A stretch of 64,000 nt of DNA from Streptomyces smyrnaeus (GCF_017676345.1 NZ_JAFFZM010000001.1:310001-374000); one strand, 5' to 3'. Shown: positions 26,458-35,252, numbered from the stretch's first letter. Program-made: numbers and translations. Notes: a model not told the origin generated them from the letters alone.

Positions 26458-27813
26458 ATGGTGCAGACAGCAGCAGCTTCCCGGGCCAGAACCCAGCCGC
26501 CGGGACCGCTCCCCCAGGAACTGGCGGCCGTGATGTGGCCCGAACTCCCCGCAGTGGCAGAGGAGATGGTGCACGAGATCGGACGTGCGGTACCCGAGTA
26601 CCGGCCGCTGCTCGAAGGCTCCTACCGGACGGTTCTGCTGCACTGCGTGCGCCAGAACCTCACCAGCTTCGTCGAACTGGTCGCCGACCCCGCTGCCTCG
26701 ACGGCCGAGCGCGACCAACTGTGCCGCAGGCTCGGCCAGTTCGAGGCCCACGAGGGCCGGGGACTGCACTGTCTCCAGTCGGCGCTGCGCGTCGGCGCCC
26801 GGGTGGGGCTGCGCCGCGCGACCACCGTCGGTACCCGCTACAACCTGCCCGCCTCCTTGATCGTCGCCTTCGCCGACGCGGTGTTCGCCTACACGGACGT
26901 GATCGAGTCGCTGTGCCGCGAGGGCTATGTGGCGGCCAGGGGCGGCGGGGACGACGCATGGGAGTCGCAGCGCAGCCGGCTGCTGCGGCTGATCCTGGCC
27001 GGAGTGAGCGACGTGGTCACCGCGGACCGCGCCCGGGGCGCGGCGAACCGGGCCGGCACATCGCCGGATCCCGAGCCCTCGCCACCTTCGCCGCTCACCG
27101 AGCTGGCCGGGCGCGTCGGCTGGCGGATTCCGGAGCGGGTGACCCTGGTGGCGCTGTCCCCGGACGCCGGCCGGAACGGGTTACGGCTGCCGGGCCGGCT
27201 CGACGAGGACGTACTGACCGACCTGGGCGACCAACGGCCGCACCTGCTGGTACCGGGTGAGGTGGACGAGCCGCGGGCCGCCCGACTGGAGTCCGCGCTG
27301 GACGGCCGCCGCGCGGTGCTCGGCGTGACGGTCGGGCTGGGCAGCGCCGCCGACTCGCTGCGCTGGGCCCGGCAGACGCTCTCCCTCGTGGAGACTGGCG
27401 TCCTTCCCGAAGCGCCGCTCACCCGCTGCGAGGAGCACCTGGTCACCTTATGGCTGACGGGGGATCCCGCACTGGCCGAACGGCTGGCCGTACGGCAGCT
27501 GGCCCCGCTGTCCGGATTGACACCGGGGCAGCGGGAGCGGCTGGTCGACACGTTGCGGACCTGGCTGACGACCCGGGGGACGGCGGCTCAGATGGCGCAG
27601 CTGCTGCATCTGCACCCGCAGACGGTGCGCTACCGGATGCGGGCACTCAAGCGCGTACTGGGTGCCCAACTCGGCGATCCCGACCAGCGGTTCGCCACCG
27701 AGCTGGCGCTACGGGCGCTGCATCTGCGGGGCCGGGCGGGCGCGCGGCCCCCGGCCGGCGCGCATGCGAAGGGCCGGGAGCCTGAGCTGCCCAGGGGGCA
27801 CGAGGGGGACTGA
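26458..27813 (+). CDS. PucR-family transcriptional regulator with two TTA codons
   Basis: Encodes 451 residues. The N-terminal 190 residues are helical and resemble the RsbR/GGDEF-like sensor part of actinobacterial PucR proteins (FEAHEGRGLHCLQSALRVGA). The C-terminal PucR helix-turn-helix reads TRGTAAQMAQLLHLHPQTVR then YRMRALKRVLG. Codon 242 (27181-27183) and codon 331 (27448-27450) are TTA, which Streptomyces reads only with the bldA tRNA, so expression should be tied to development. It lies between the mce operon and the fatty-acid ligase gene and is the best local candidate for their regulator. Confidence 0.87.
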   Translation: MVQTAAASRARTQPPGPLPQELAAVMWPELPAVAEEMVHEIGRAVPEYRPLLEGSYRTVLLHCVRQNLTSFVELVADPAASTAERDQLCRRLGQFEAHEGRGLHCLQSALRVGARVGLRRATTVGTRYNLPASLIVAFADAVFAYTDVIESLCREGYVAARGGGDDAWESQRSRLLRLILAGVSDVVTADRARGAANRAGTSPDPEPSPPSPLTELAGRVGWRIPERVTLVALSPDAGRNGLRLPGRLDEDVLTDLGDQRPHLLVPGEVDEPRAARLESALDGRRAVLGVTVGLGSAADSLRWARQTLSLVETGVLPEAPLTRCEEHLVTLWLTGDPALAERLAVRQLAPLSGLTPGQRERLVDTLRTWLTTRGTAAQMAQLLHLHPQTVRYRMRALKRVLGAQLGDPDQRFATELALRALHLRGRAGARPPAGAHAKGREPELPRGHEGD

Positions 27814-27839
27814 CGGGCCGCCGGGATCGGCCGTCCGCC

Positions 27840-28511
27840 TCAGGAGTCGGCCGGTTCCGCGGGCGGGGCCGCCTGGCCGAGCGTGAGGGTGAGGGTGTTG
27901 CCCTCCCCCGGCACCATGCTGTTGATGATCGGGGTGGCCAGCAGACAGTGCTCGAACTTCGGGATGGTGTAGGTCCCGCTCAGCTTGCCGCCCTTGAAGA
28001 CGTTGAAGCCGGGCTCGGAGTCGAGGTCGATGACGGCCGGGGTCTTCGTCTTGCAGTACGGCCCGACCGGGGTGGGGACGCCACCGATCTTGAGATTCTT
28101 CAGCCGCAGCGTCAGATGCGAGGTGGTGCTGACGGCGCCGGTTCGCACGTCGAGGGTCCCGGTGGTCGGCTCCTCCTCGATGAACTCCGTGGTGACCGTG
28201 ACGGGGATGCCGAGCGCTCTGAACGAGCCCGGCGCGTCCGGGAGTTGGGTGCGCGCGGTCAAAGCGCCGGTGGTCATGTCGGTCGAGGTCTTCAGGGTCC
28301 CGGGGCCCAGCGTCAGATCGCTGTCGGTACCGGCGAGGTGGGTGGTGCCGCTGAGCGGGTAGTCGAGCTGGACGGGTGCGGCGGCACCGGATTCCGCGTG
28401 CGCGGTACCGGCGGCCAGGGCGGGGGCCACACAGCCGAGCGCGGCGGCGACGGCCACACCGGCGCGGCGCGCGGCTTTGGAGCGCGGGGATGCGGACAGC
28501 GTGCGTCTCAT
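27840..28511 (-). CDS. Secreted protein related to the mce-operon DUF6801-like protein
   Basis: Starts at ATG 28511 with an AGGAGCTGAT site; 223 residues. The signal peptide is clear (AGVAVAAALGCVAPALAAGT, then AHAES). The mature beta-rich domain contains TSHLTLRLKNLKIGGVPTPV, then GPYCKTKTPAVIDL and VFKGGKLSGTYTIPKFEHC, which align with the C-terminal domain of the protein at 23656. Two cysteines are shared by both. It is thus a stand-alone version of that domain. It is convergent with the PucR gene (26 nt between stops). Function is unknown; association with lipid or sterol uptake is inferred from context. Confidence 0.78.
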   Translation of the reverse strand: MRRTLSASPRSKAARRAGVAVAAALGCVAPALAAGTAHAESGAAAPVQLDYPLSGTTHLAGTDSDLTLGPGTLKTSTDMTTGALTARTQLPDAPGSFRALGIPVTVTTEFIEEEPTTGTLDVRTGAVSTTSHLTLRLKNLKIGGVPTPVGPYCKTKTPAVIDLDSEPGFNVFKGGKLSGTYTIPKFEHCLLATPIINSMVPGEGNTLTLTLGQAAPPAEPADS

Positions 28512-28553
28512 ATCAGCTCCTGAATGTCGAGGAACGCACTTACGCGCATGAGC

Positions 28554-28590
28554 GGACCCCGTGGCCGACACGGGCCGGGCCACGGGGTCC
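28554..28590 (-). repeat. Perfect 13-bp hairpin in leader of secreted-protein gene
   Basis: GGACCCCGTGGCC (28554-28566) and GGCCACGGGGTCC (28578-28590) are exact complements around an 11-base loop. The hairpin ends 43 nt before the start codon of the 27840-28511 gene on its own strand. It could end upstream transcripts or structure the 5' leader. Confidence 0.7.
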
Positions 28591-28669
28591 GGGCCGCGGA
28601 TAGCGGCCAGGGATATGACTCGCGAGCCATGACGCCGACGGAATGGCGGCGCCCCGGTGAAAACGAACG

Positions 28670-28683
28670 CTACGGACGGGTAA
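28670..28683. promoter_or_regulatory. Operator-like CTAC-N6-GTAA site
   Basis: Matches the TTAC-N6-GTAA element with one mismatch and lies 159 nt before the start of the secreted-protein gene at 28511, a distance much like the 146 nt seen for the site at 26016-26033. Confidence 0.45.
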
Positions 28684-28789
28684 CCGGTCTTGCAACAGCC
28701 ATTTCTTGATTTCTTCGCAGCCGTCGAAATGGACGGCGATTCTTGTCTGTGCCCGCGCAATGCGAGGGATTTCTTCATCGACCGCTGAG

Positions 28790-29250
28790 CAGCCGCGGCG
28801 GCCATACGGCCGCCGCGCCCCGCACCAACGGTGGCGGCCGCACCGACGCACACGAGTCAGCGCCGGTCGCACCGGCCGTGGCAGCAAGGGGCGACCGCAT
28901 GGCATCGGTCCGCGTCGGCCCGCACCGGTCCGGGCCCGGGCGCCGTCATACGTCGACCGGTACCGGCCGCGTCGGCTCGCGCCGCGGCCCCCACCGGCAC
29001 ACATCCGCCGTGTCGGCCCGCATCGGTCCGCGTTCGCACACGTCAACCAGCGGCGGCCGCACCGCCGCTGTCGTCCCGCACCGACCCGCGTCGGCACGAT
29101 TCCGGCGGTGTCGGCACGCACCGTCAGCCCGGGATGCGTCCGCGCGCACCTCGTCGGCCGCACCGGTGCGCAGTCGGCGGCGTCGACCCGCATCCGTCGG
29201 CAGCGGTCCGCCTCGACCCGCGTCGGCGGCGGCTCGCGGGACGGCTTGTG
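28790..29250. repeat. Degenerate GC-rich repeat array
   Basis: Read on the minus strand, variants of a GCCGACGCGGGTCGG / GCGGACCGATGCGGGC motif recur many times at irregular spacing (clear copies near 28899-28925, 29009-29038 and 29070-29110). All frames stay open on both strands over long distances because of the composition. Third-position GC is well below that of true genes here, so the array is probably non-coding or a decayed coding repeat. Confidence 0.5.
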
Positions 29251-29269
29251 TCGGGGGCATTGATTTCTC

Positions 29270-29285
29270 CTTACGCGTGAGTAAG
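29270..29285. promoter_or_regulatory. Operator-like palindrome CTTAC-N6-GTAAG before fadD-like gene
   Basis: CTTAC-GCGTGA-GTAAG lies 69 nt before the acyl-CoA synthetase start and is directly followed by TTGACT (29286-29291), a plausible -35 element. It shares TTAC-N6-GTAA with the site upstream of the mce-linked genes. Confidence 0.6.
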
Positions 29286-29353
29286 TTGACTCTCCCGTCA
29301 CCAAGCGCACCACCCCAGGCACCACACCCGCACCCGCGAACAGGAGCCGAAAG

Positions 29354-31300
29354 ATGGGCGTCTGGAAGGACCTCAGGACAGTGAAGCGCCGCAGCGAGTT
29401 GGCGAGCCGCGGCCCGGTGAAGGTGATCAAGGAGGGCGGCACGGTACGCGAGGCCCGCGCCGACCCGCTGGTCCCGCCCGCCACCTCCGGAAGCCTCGCC
29501 GATCTTCCCTTCACCAACGCCGCCGAGGCACCCGAGGCGATCGTCGTGCGCCGCAAGGTCGGGGACGAATGGCTTCCGGTGTCCGCCGCCGCCTTCGCCC
29601 GGGAGGTCGGCGAAACCGCGAAGGGGCTGGTCGCGGCCGGGTTGGAGCCCGGGGCCAGGGTCGGGCTGATGTGCCGTACGCGCTACGAGTGGTGCGTGCT
29701 GGACTTCGCCGTCTGGGCGGCCGGCGGCCAGACGGTGCCCATCTATGCCACCTCCTCCACCGAACAGGTCGAGTGGATCCTGCGCGACTCGCAGGCCGCC
29801 TTCCTGTTCGTGGAGACGGCCGAGCACGCCGCCACGGCCGAACCCGCGCTGGCGGCGCAGCCGAGGCGGCCACGGCTGTGGCAGATCGACCCGTCCGCCG
29901 GCAGTCGACCCGCGCTCGACCAACTCGCCGAGGAGGGGCGGCGGATATCCGACGAGGAGATCACCGAGCGCCGTTCGGCCCTCGGCCCCGACACCGTCGC
30001 CACCCTCTGCTACACCTCCGGCACCACCGGAAAGCCCAAGGGCTGTGTGCTCAGCCACGGCAATCTGCACGCCGAGGCCGCCAACACCGTGGAGTTGCTG
30101 CACCCGATCTTCAAAGAGGTCACCGGTCAGACGGCGTCCACCCTGCTCTTCCTGCCTCTCGCGCACATCCTCGGCCGCACCATCCAGATCGCCTGTCTGT
30201 TCGCCCGGATCGAGTTCGGGCACTGCCCCAGCATCAAACCGGCCGAGCTGCGGCCAGAACTTCGCTCCTACCGGCCGACGTTCGTCGTCGGTGTGCCCTA
30301 TCTCTTCGAGAAGATCCACGACACCGGCCGGGAGACGGCGGAGAAGCTGGGGCGCGGCTCCTCCTTCGACCGCGCCGACCGGATCGCGGTGCGCTTCGGT
30401 GAGGCGTATCTGCACAAGTTCCTCGGCACCGGCAAGGGCCCCTCGCCGGGCCTGTATCTGGCCTGGGGCCTGTACGACCTGCTGGTCTACCGCCGCGTCC
30501 GCAAGGAGCTGGGCGGCAGGCTGCGCTACGCCATCAGCGGCGGCTCACCGCTCGACCGCCGCCTCAGCCTGTTCTTCCACGCGGCCGGCGTCGTCATCTA
30601 CGAGGGCTACGGGCTCACCGAGACATCGGCCGCCGCCACGGTCACCCCACCGCTCGACCCGCGCCCCGGCACCGTCGGCCGCCCGATCCCCGGCACGGCC
30701 GTGCGCATCGCGGACGACGGCGAGGTCCTGATCAAGGGCGGCATCGTCTTCGGCTCGTACTGGAACCGGCCCCAAGAGAGTGCCGAGGTGCTGACCGACG
30801 GCTGGTTCGCCACCGGCGACCTCGGGACGCTGGACGAGGACGGGTATCTGACCATCGTCGGCCGCAAGAAGGACATCCTCATCACCAGCGGCGGCAAGAA
30901 CGTCTCCCCGGCGCCGCTGGAGGACCGGCTGCGCAGCCGCCCACCGGTCGCGCAGTGCATGGTCGTCGGCGACGGCCGCCGCTATGTGGCGGCTCTCATC
31001 ACCCTGGACCCGGAGGCGGTGGCGCACTGGCTCCAGGTGCGCAAGCGGCCCCTCGACACCCCGCTCGCCGAGCTGCGCGAGGACCCCGAGATGGTCGCCG
31101 GTGTGCAGCGGGCCGTCGACCATGCGAACGAAGCCGTCTCCAGGTCCGAGTCCATCCGCCGGTTCCGCATCGTCGACGGTGAGTTCACCGAGGAGAACGG
31201 GCTGCTGACCCCCTCGCTGAAGGTGAAGCGCCAGGCGGTGGCTGAGGCGTACGCGGACGAGATCGAGGCCCTCTACAGCGAACGGGGTGCTGAGCAGTAG
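29354..31300 (+). CDS. Long-chain fatty acid--CoA ligase (FadD15/FAA1 type)
   Basis: Encodes 648 residues from the ATG at 29354. The adenylate-forming motifs are present: P-loop-like YTSGTTGKPKG, EGYGLTETSAAATVTPP, YWNRPQESAEVLTDGWFATG then DLG, and GRKKDILITSGGKNVSPAP near the C-terminal hinge. Length and motif spacing match the long-chain (eukaryote-like) acyl-CoA synthetase group. It activates fatty acids or related carboxylic acids to CoA thioesters for beta-oxidation or lipid synthesis. Its position beside the mce locus, and the shared operator-like site, suggest it activates cargo imported by the Mce system. Confidence 0.9.
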   Translation: MGVWKDLRTVKRRSELASRGPVKVIKEGGTVREARADPLVPPATSGSLADLPFTNAAEAPEAIVVRRKVGDEWLPVSAAAFAREVGETAKGLVAAGLEPGARVGLMCRTRYEWCVLDFAVWAAGGQTVPIYATSSTEQVEWILRDSQAAFLFVETAEHAATAEPALAAQPRRPRLWQIDPSAGSRPALDQLAEEGRRISDEEITERRSALGPDTVATLCYTSGTTGKPKGCVLSHGNLHAEAANTVELLHPIFKEVTGQTASTLLFLPLAHILGRTIQIACLFARIEFGHCPSIKPAELRPELRSYRPTFVVGVPYLFEKIHDTGRETAEKLGRGSSFDRADRIAVRFGEAYLHKFLGTGKGPSPGLYLAWGLYDLLVYRRVRKELGGRLRYAISGGSPLDRRLSLFFHAAGVVIYEGYGLTETSAAATVTPPLDPRPGTVGRPIPGTAVRIADDGEVLIKGGIVFGSYWNRPQESAEVLTDGWFATGDLGTLDEDGYLTIVGRKKDILITSGGKNVSPAPLEDRLRSRPPVAQCMVVGDGRRYVAALITLDPEAVAHWLQVRKRPLDTPLAELREDPEMVAGVQRAVDHANEAVSRSESIRRFRIVDGEFTEENGLLTPSLKVKRQAVAEAYADEIEALYSERGAEQ

Positions 31301-31335
31301 GGTGCGCGCGTTCCCAGGTCACGGACCGAGGAGGG

Positions 31336-32526
31336 ATGGGCATGCGTGCTCGGATACGGCTACGTCCACGCTCAGGTTCACATCCACGCTCAAGTCCACG
31401 TCCGCGCTCGGGTCCACTCCCTCGTCGCGGAGCACGGGTGTTCGCGGCGTTGGCGGGGGCGACCGCGCTCGCGGTGGTACTCGTCGCCGTGCCCCGGGAC
31501 GGTGGCGGATCGCCGGGTGGCCCGCGCGGCGCCTCCGCCGGCTCCCCCGCGGCAGCCGCCGCGCCCGCGCCCGCCGGGAGGGCGAAGCCGGACGCGCGCG
31601 ACGTGGTGCTCGCCGTGCACGGTGGCGCCGGGACCGCGCTGAAGCGGGAGGAGACGAGCCCCCAGAAGGAGAAGGCCTACCGGGACGGCCTCCGGCGTGC
31701 GCTGCGCGCCGGAGGCCGGGTGCTGGACGCGGGTGGCAGCAGCACCGAGGCCGTGGAGAAGGCGGTACGCGTCCTGGAGGACGACCCGCTGTTCAACGCG
31801 GGCAAGGGCGCGGTCTTCACCGCCGACGCCGGCCACGAGTTGGACGCCTCGATCATGCGCGGCTCGGACATGAAGGCCGGTGCGGTCGCCGGGGTGAAGC
31901 ACGTACGCAACCCGATCACCGCGGCCCGGCTGGTCATGAAGGAGACCCGGCATGTGCTGCTCGCGGGGCAGGGCGCCGACGACTTCGCCGCCCAGCAGGG
32001 CCTCAAGCCGGTGACGCAGGACTACTTCTGGACCCAGCGGCGCTGGGACCAGCTGATGGAGGCCAAGGGCGACAAGTCCGTGAAGGACGTCACCAAGGGC
32101 ACGGTGGGCGCGGTGGCCAGGGACAAGAAGCGGAACCTGGCCGCCGCCACCTCCACCGGCGGGCTCACCGACAAGATGGCGGGGCGCGTCGGTGACTCGC
32201 CCGTGGTCGGGGCCGGGACGTACGCGAAGAACAGCACGGTCGCCGCCAGCGCCACCGGGCAGGGGGAGGTGTTCATCCGCGGGGCCGCCACCGCGACGAT
32301 CTCCGCCCTGATGGAGTTCGAGCGCAAGGACGTCGCCTCGGCAGCGTACGAGGTGCTGATCCGGCGGCTGCCGAAGCTGGGCGGCGACGGCGGGGTCATC
32401 GCGCTGGACCGCGACGGCACCTTCGACGCACCGCACAGCAGCGAGGGCATGCTGACCGGCCATCTCACCCGGGACGGCAAGCTCGTCACCCGTATCTTCG
32501 CCGACGAGTCGCCGCCCAACCGGTGA
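31336..32526 (+). CDS. Secreted isoaspartyl peptidase / L-asparaginase (Ntn-hydrolase)
   Basis: Encodes 396 residues. An Arg-rich N-terminus and a hydrophobic segment at about 35-52 (VFAALAGATALAVVLVAVPR) act as signal or anchor. The catalytic domain begins VVLAVHGGAG, includes DDPLFNAGKGAVFT and ELDASIMRG, and reaches the autocleavage site KG-TVGAVA. Thr256 is the predicted nucleophile exposed by cleavage, with AAATSTGGLTDKMAGRVGDS downstream. This matches plant-type asparaginase/isoaspartyl dipeptidases that remove beta-aspartyl peptides. The repeated Arg/Ser/Pro codons near the start make the true start uncertain. It lies 35 nt after the fadD-like gene and is possibly co-transcribed. Confidence 0.87.
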   Translation: MGMRARIRLRPRSGSHPRSSPRPRSGPLPRRGARVFAALAGATALAVVLVAVPRDGGGSPGGPRGASAGSPAAAAAPAPAGRAKPDARDVVLAVHGGAGTALKREETSPQKEKAYRDGLRRALRAGGRVLDAGGSSTEAVEKAVRVLEDDPLFNAGKGAVFTADAGHELDASIMRGSDMKAGAVAGVKHVRNPITAARLVMKETRHVLLAGQGADDFAAQQGLKPVTQDYFWTQRRWDQLMEAKGDKSVKDVTKGTVGAVARDKKRNLAAATSTGGLTDKMAGRVGDSPVVGAGTYAKNSTVAASATGQGEVFIRGAATATISALMEFERKDVASAAYEVLIRRLPKLGGDGGVIALDRDGTFDAPHSSEGMLTGHLTRDGKLVTRIFADESPPNR

Positions 32527-32544
32527 ACGGCCCGCCCCGTGCGG

Positions 32545-33717
32545 TCACGTCAGGGCGTCGACCCCGGTCAGCGCCCTGCCGATGATCAGCTTCTGCACCT
32601 GGCTCGTGCCCTCGTAGAGCGTGAGCACGCGGGCGTCGCGCAGGTACTTGCCCGCCGGGTACTCGTCGATGAAGCCGTAGCCGCCGAAGGTCTGCAGGCA
32701 GTTGTTGCTGACCTTCACTGCCGTCTCGCTGGCGTGGTACTTGGCGATCGAGGCCTCGGTGGCGTACTGCCTCGGCGTGGCGCCCGCGTCCGCCATCCGC
32801 GCGACCTGGTAGGTGAGCAGCCGGGCGGCACGGATGTCCACCTCCGACTCGGCCAGCAGTTCCTGCACCAACTGGAAGGAGGCGACGGGCTTGCCGAACT
32901 GCTCGCGCTCGGTGGCATGGCGCACGGCCGCATCCAGCGCGCCCTGCGCGAGCCCCACCGAACCGGCCGCCACCGAGATCCGCCCCCGGGAGAGCGCACC
33001 CAGCGCGATGCCGAGCCCCTTGCCGACCTCACCGAGGCGTGCGGAGTCGGGCACCCGCACGCCGTCGTAGGTGAGTTCGGCGGTGGCCTGACCGCGCAGG
33101 CCGAGCTTGCCGTGGATCTCCGTCGCGGTGAAGCCCGGTGTGTCGGTCGGTACGAGGAAGGCGGTGATGCCGTCCTCGCCGGTGCGGGCGAAGGTGAGGG
33201 CCACGTCGGCGACGGTGCCGTTGGTGATGAACATCTTGGCGCCGTCGATGATCCAGTCCCCGGACTCCGCCCCGCCGTCCCGGCGGGCGCGGGTGCGCAG
33301 CGAGCCCGCGTCGGAGCCGGTCTCCGGCTCGGTCAGCCCGAAGCAGCCGAGGGCCGTACCGGCGGCGAGCCGTGGCAGCCACTGCTGCTTCTGTTCCCCG
33401 GTGCCGTGCGCGGCGATCGTCTTGGCCACGAGGCCGAGCGAGACGGAGACGATGCCGCGCACCGACGAGTCGCCACGGCCGAGCTCTTCGGTGACCACCG
33501 CGTAGGACAGCGTGTCGACCGGTACCCCGCCGTACTCCTCCGGCAGGGTCAGGCCGAGGAAGCCCAGCTCCCCCAGCCGCCTGGGGATCGCGGGGTCCAC
33601 CGCCTCCTCGCGGTCCCACTCCCTGGCGTGCGGTATCACCTCCCGCTCCACGAAGTCGCGCGCCATGCCGCGCATGTCCCGCTGTGTCTCGCTCAGCCCG
33701 AAGTCCCGGTGATCCAT
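32545..33717 (-). CDS. Acyl-CoA dehydrogenase
   Basis: Encodes 390 residues from the ATG at 33717. FAD-dependent ACAD signatures are present: CFGLTEPETGSDAGSLRT (first family signature), ITNGTVADVALTFAR, then REQFGKPVASFQLVQELLAE and QTFGGYGFIDEYPAGKYLRD. The LYEGTSQVQ motif near the end carries the expected catalytic Glu. It oxidises an acyl-CoA to the enoyl-CoA with ETF as acceptor. It lies 47 nt after the 3-hydroxyacyl-CoA dehydrogenase gene in one operon. The chain length of the substrate is not evident. Confidence 0.92.
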   Translation of the reverse strand: MDHRDFGLSETQRDMRGMARDFVEREVIPHAREWDREEAVDPAIPRRLGELGFLGLTLPEEYGGVPVDTLSYAVVTEELGRGDSSVRGIVSVSLGLVAKTIAAHGTGEQKQQWLPRLAAGTALGCFGLTEPETGSDAGSLRTRARRDGGAESGDWIIDGAKMFITNGTVADVALTFARTGEDGITAFLVPTDTPGFTATEIHGKLGLRGQATAELTYDGVRVPDSARLGEVGKGLGIALGALSRGRISVAAGSVGLAQGALDAAVRHATEREQFGKPVASFQLVQELLAESEVDIRAARLLTYQVARMADAGATPRQYATEASIAKYHASETAVKVSNNCLQTFGGYGFIDEYPAGKYLRDARVLTLYEGTSQVQKLIIGRALTGVDALT

Positions 33718-33764
33718 GTGGCTCCAACTCTCCTGAGGGGGCGGAAGAAAGGGGGGGCCGGGTC

Positions 33765-35252
33765 TCATTCCGGCAGGCTCGCCATGGGCGTGCTCAGCGG
33801 GAGGCCCAGAGCGGCTCGATGGGTGAGCCAGGGGGTGGGGCGGTAGCGGGGGTCGCCGGTTTCCTGGGCGAGGGCCCGCAGCAGGGCGAGGATCCGGGCG
33901 GAGCCCACGGTGTCCGCCCAGGCCAGCGGGCCTCGCGGGTAGCCCAGGCCCAGGGTGACGGCGGTGTCGATGTCGTCGGGCGCGGCGATACCGCGCTCGG
34001 CGATCCCGGTGGCGACGTTCACCACGGAGGCCAGCAGCCGCTGCGCGACCGAGCCGGCGGTGTCCCGGACGACGGTGACCGGGTGGCCGTCCCTGGCGAG
34101 AACGGCGACGGCGTCGCGTACGGCGTCCTCGCGCGTGGCCGGGGTCACCGCCAGGACCCGGCGCGGCGTGCCCAACGACAGCGGGTCCACCCCCAGGGTG
34201 CGCTCAGCGGGCAGCCCTTCGTCGGCCACCGCGGCGGCGACCGAGGTGCCCCAGGTCGGCACCAGGACCAGGGCATCGTCCGGGGTGGCGCCGGACGTGG
34301 CGAGGCCGGCCAGTTCGCTGCCGGTGACCCGGACGGCCCGCTCGGCGTCTCCGCCCTCGATGCGGGGTTCGGGCAGCGAGGGCCCCGCCTCGCCGTCGCC
34401 GTACGCGTAGAAACCCCGCCGGGACTTGCGTCCGTACAGCCCGGCCGCGACCCGGTTGGCCGGCAGATAGGAGGGGCGCAGCCGGTCCGCGTGCCGGAAG
34501 CCGTCCCAGACGGTGTCCATCACGGAGGCCGTCACATCGAGCCCCGTCAGGTCCATCAGTTCGAACGGGCCCATCCGCAGGCCGAGCACGTCGCGGGCGA
34601 TGCGGTCGATCGCCGGGTGCCCCGCGACGGACTCCTCCAGCAGGGCGAACGCCTCGGTCACCAGTCCGCGCCCGGCGTGGTTGACGAGGAAGCCGGGGGT
34701 GTCGGCCACCGTGACCGGGCGGTGTCCCGAGTTCGCCACCAGGGCGACCAGCAGTTCGACCAGACTCTCGCGGGTGGCGGCGCCGGGCACCACCTCGACG
34801 AGCCGCATCAGGGGGACGGGGTTGAAGAAGTGCAGCCCGGCCAGCCGTCCGGGGTCGGCGAGCCGGGCGCCGATCCGGGTGACGGACAGCGAGGAGGTGT
34901 TGGTCGCGAAGACGGTCGAGGCGGGCAGCGCCCGCTCCAGGCCGGTGAACAGCTCCGCCTTGACCTCCAGGTCCTCCAGCACCGCCTCGATCACCAGCTC
35001 GGGGGCCGCCCCGTCCCCGGGGGTGGCGTACGGCGAGTCGAGTGCCAGCAGGGCGGCCGTCGCGCGGTCGGCCTCGGCGCGGCTCGTCCGGCCCTTCTCC
35101 ACCGCCCGCTCCAGCATGGCGCGTACGAAGGAGACCGCTTCGGCCACCGCCTCGGGCCGTGCGTCGGCGAGTTCCACCGTGTGTCCGGCCATGACGGCCC
35201 ACTGAGCGATGCCACGGCCCATGGTGCCGGCTCCGACCACCCTGATCCGCAT
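33765..35252 (-). CDS. 3-hydroxyacyl-CoA dehydrogenase (PaaH-like, duplicated C-terminal domain)
   Basis: Encodes 495 residues from the ATG at 35252 (GAGGAGAGG site). The N-terminal Rossmann motif is VVGAGTMGRGIAQ. Residues near LHFFNPVPLMRLVEVV hold the catalytic His, and FLVNHAGRGLVTEAFALLEE follows. The first C-terminal helical domain lies at about 185-280, and a second related one closes the protein (IAAPDDIDTAVTLGLGYPRG), as in PaaH/3-hydroxybutyryl-CoA dehydrogenases of aromatic degradation. It oxidises 3-hydroxyacyl-CoA to 3-ketoacyl-CoA with NAD. It forms a beta-oxidation set with the downstream dehydrogenase and the divergent thiolase. Confidence 0.92.
   Translation of the reverse strand: MRIRVVGAGTMGRGIAQWAVMAGHTVELADARPEAVAEAVSFVRAMLERAVEKGRTSRAEADRATAALLALDSPYATPGDGAAPELVIEAVLEDLEVKAELFTGLERALPASTVFATNTSSLSVTRIGARLADPGRLAGLHFFNPVPLMRLVEVVPGAATRESLVELLVALVANSGHRPVTVADTPGFLVNHAGRGLVTEAFALLEESVAGHPAIDRIARDVLGLRMGPFELMDLTGLDVTASVMDTVWDGFRHADRLRPSYLPANRVAAGLYGRKSRRGFYAYGDGEAGPSLPEPRIEGGDAERAVRVTGSELAGLATSGATPDDALVLVPTWGTSVAAAVADEGLPAERTLGVDPLSLGTPRRVLAVTPATREDAVRDAVAVLARDGHPVTVVRDTAGSVAQRLLASVVNVATGIAERGIAAPDDIDTAVTLGLGYPRGPLAWADTVGSARILALLRALAQETGDPRYRPTPWLTHRAALGLPLSTPMASLPE

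Larger units (their letters stand above)
28512..29353. other. Long divergent intergenic region upstream of fadD-like gene
   Basis: This 842-nt gap holds a 13-bp hairpin next to the leftward gene, two TTAC-N6-GTAA-type sites, an AT-richer stretch at 28695-28790 and a degenerate GC-rich repeat array at about 28790-29250. An open frame on the minus strand (28946-29260) has a good AAGGAG site but lacks the wobble bias of its neighbours and is not called as a gene. Confidence 0.55.

Noticed and set aside
28946..29260. Small minus-strand gene with a good AAGGAG site
   Set aside because: Third-position GC is too low compared with neighbouring genes and the product is a repeat of Arg/Ala/Asp with no domain. 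It is kept as an observation within the repeat array.
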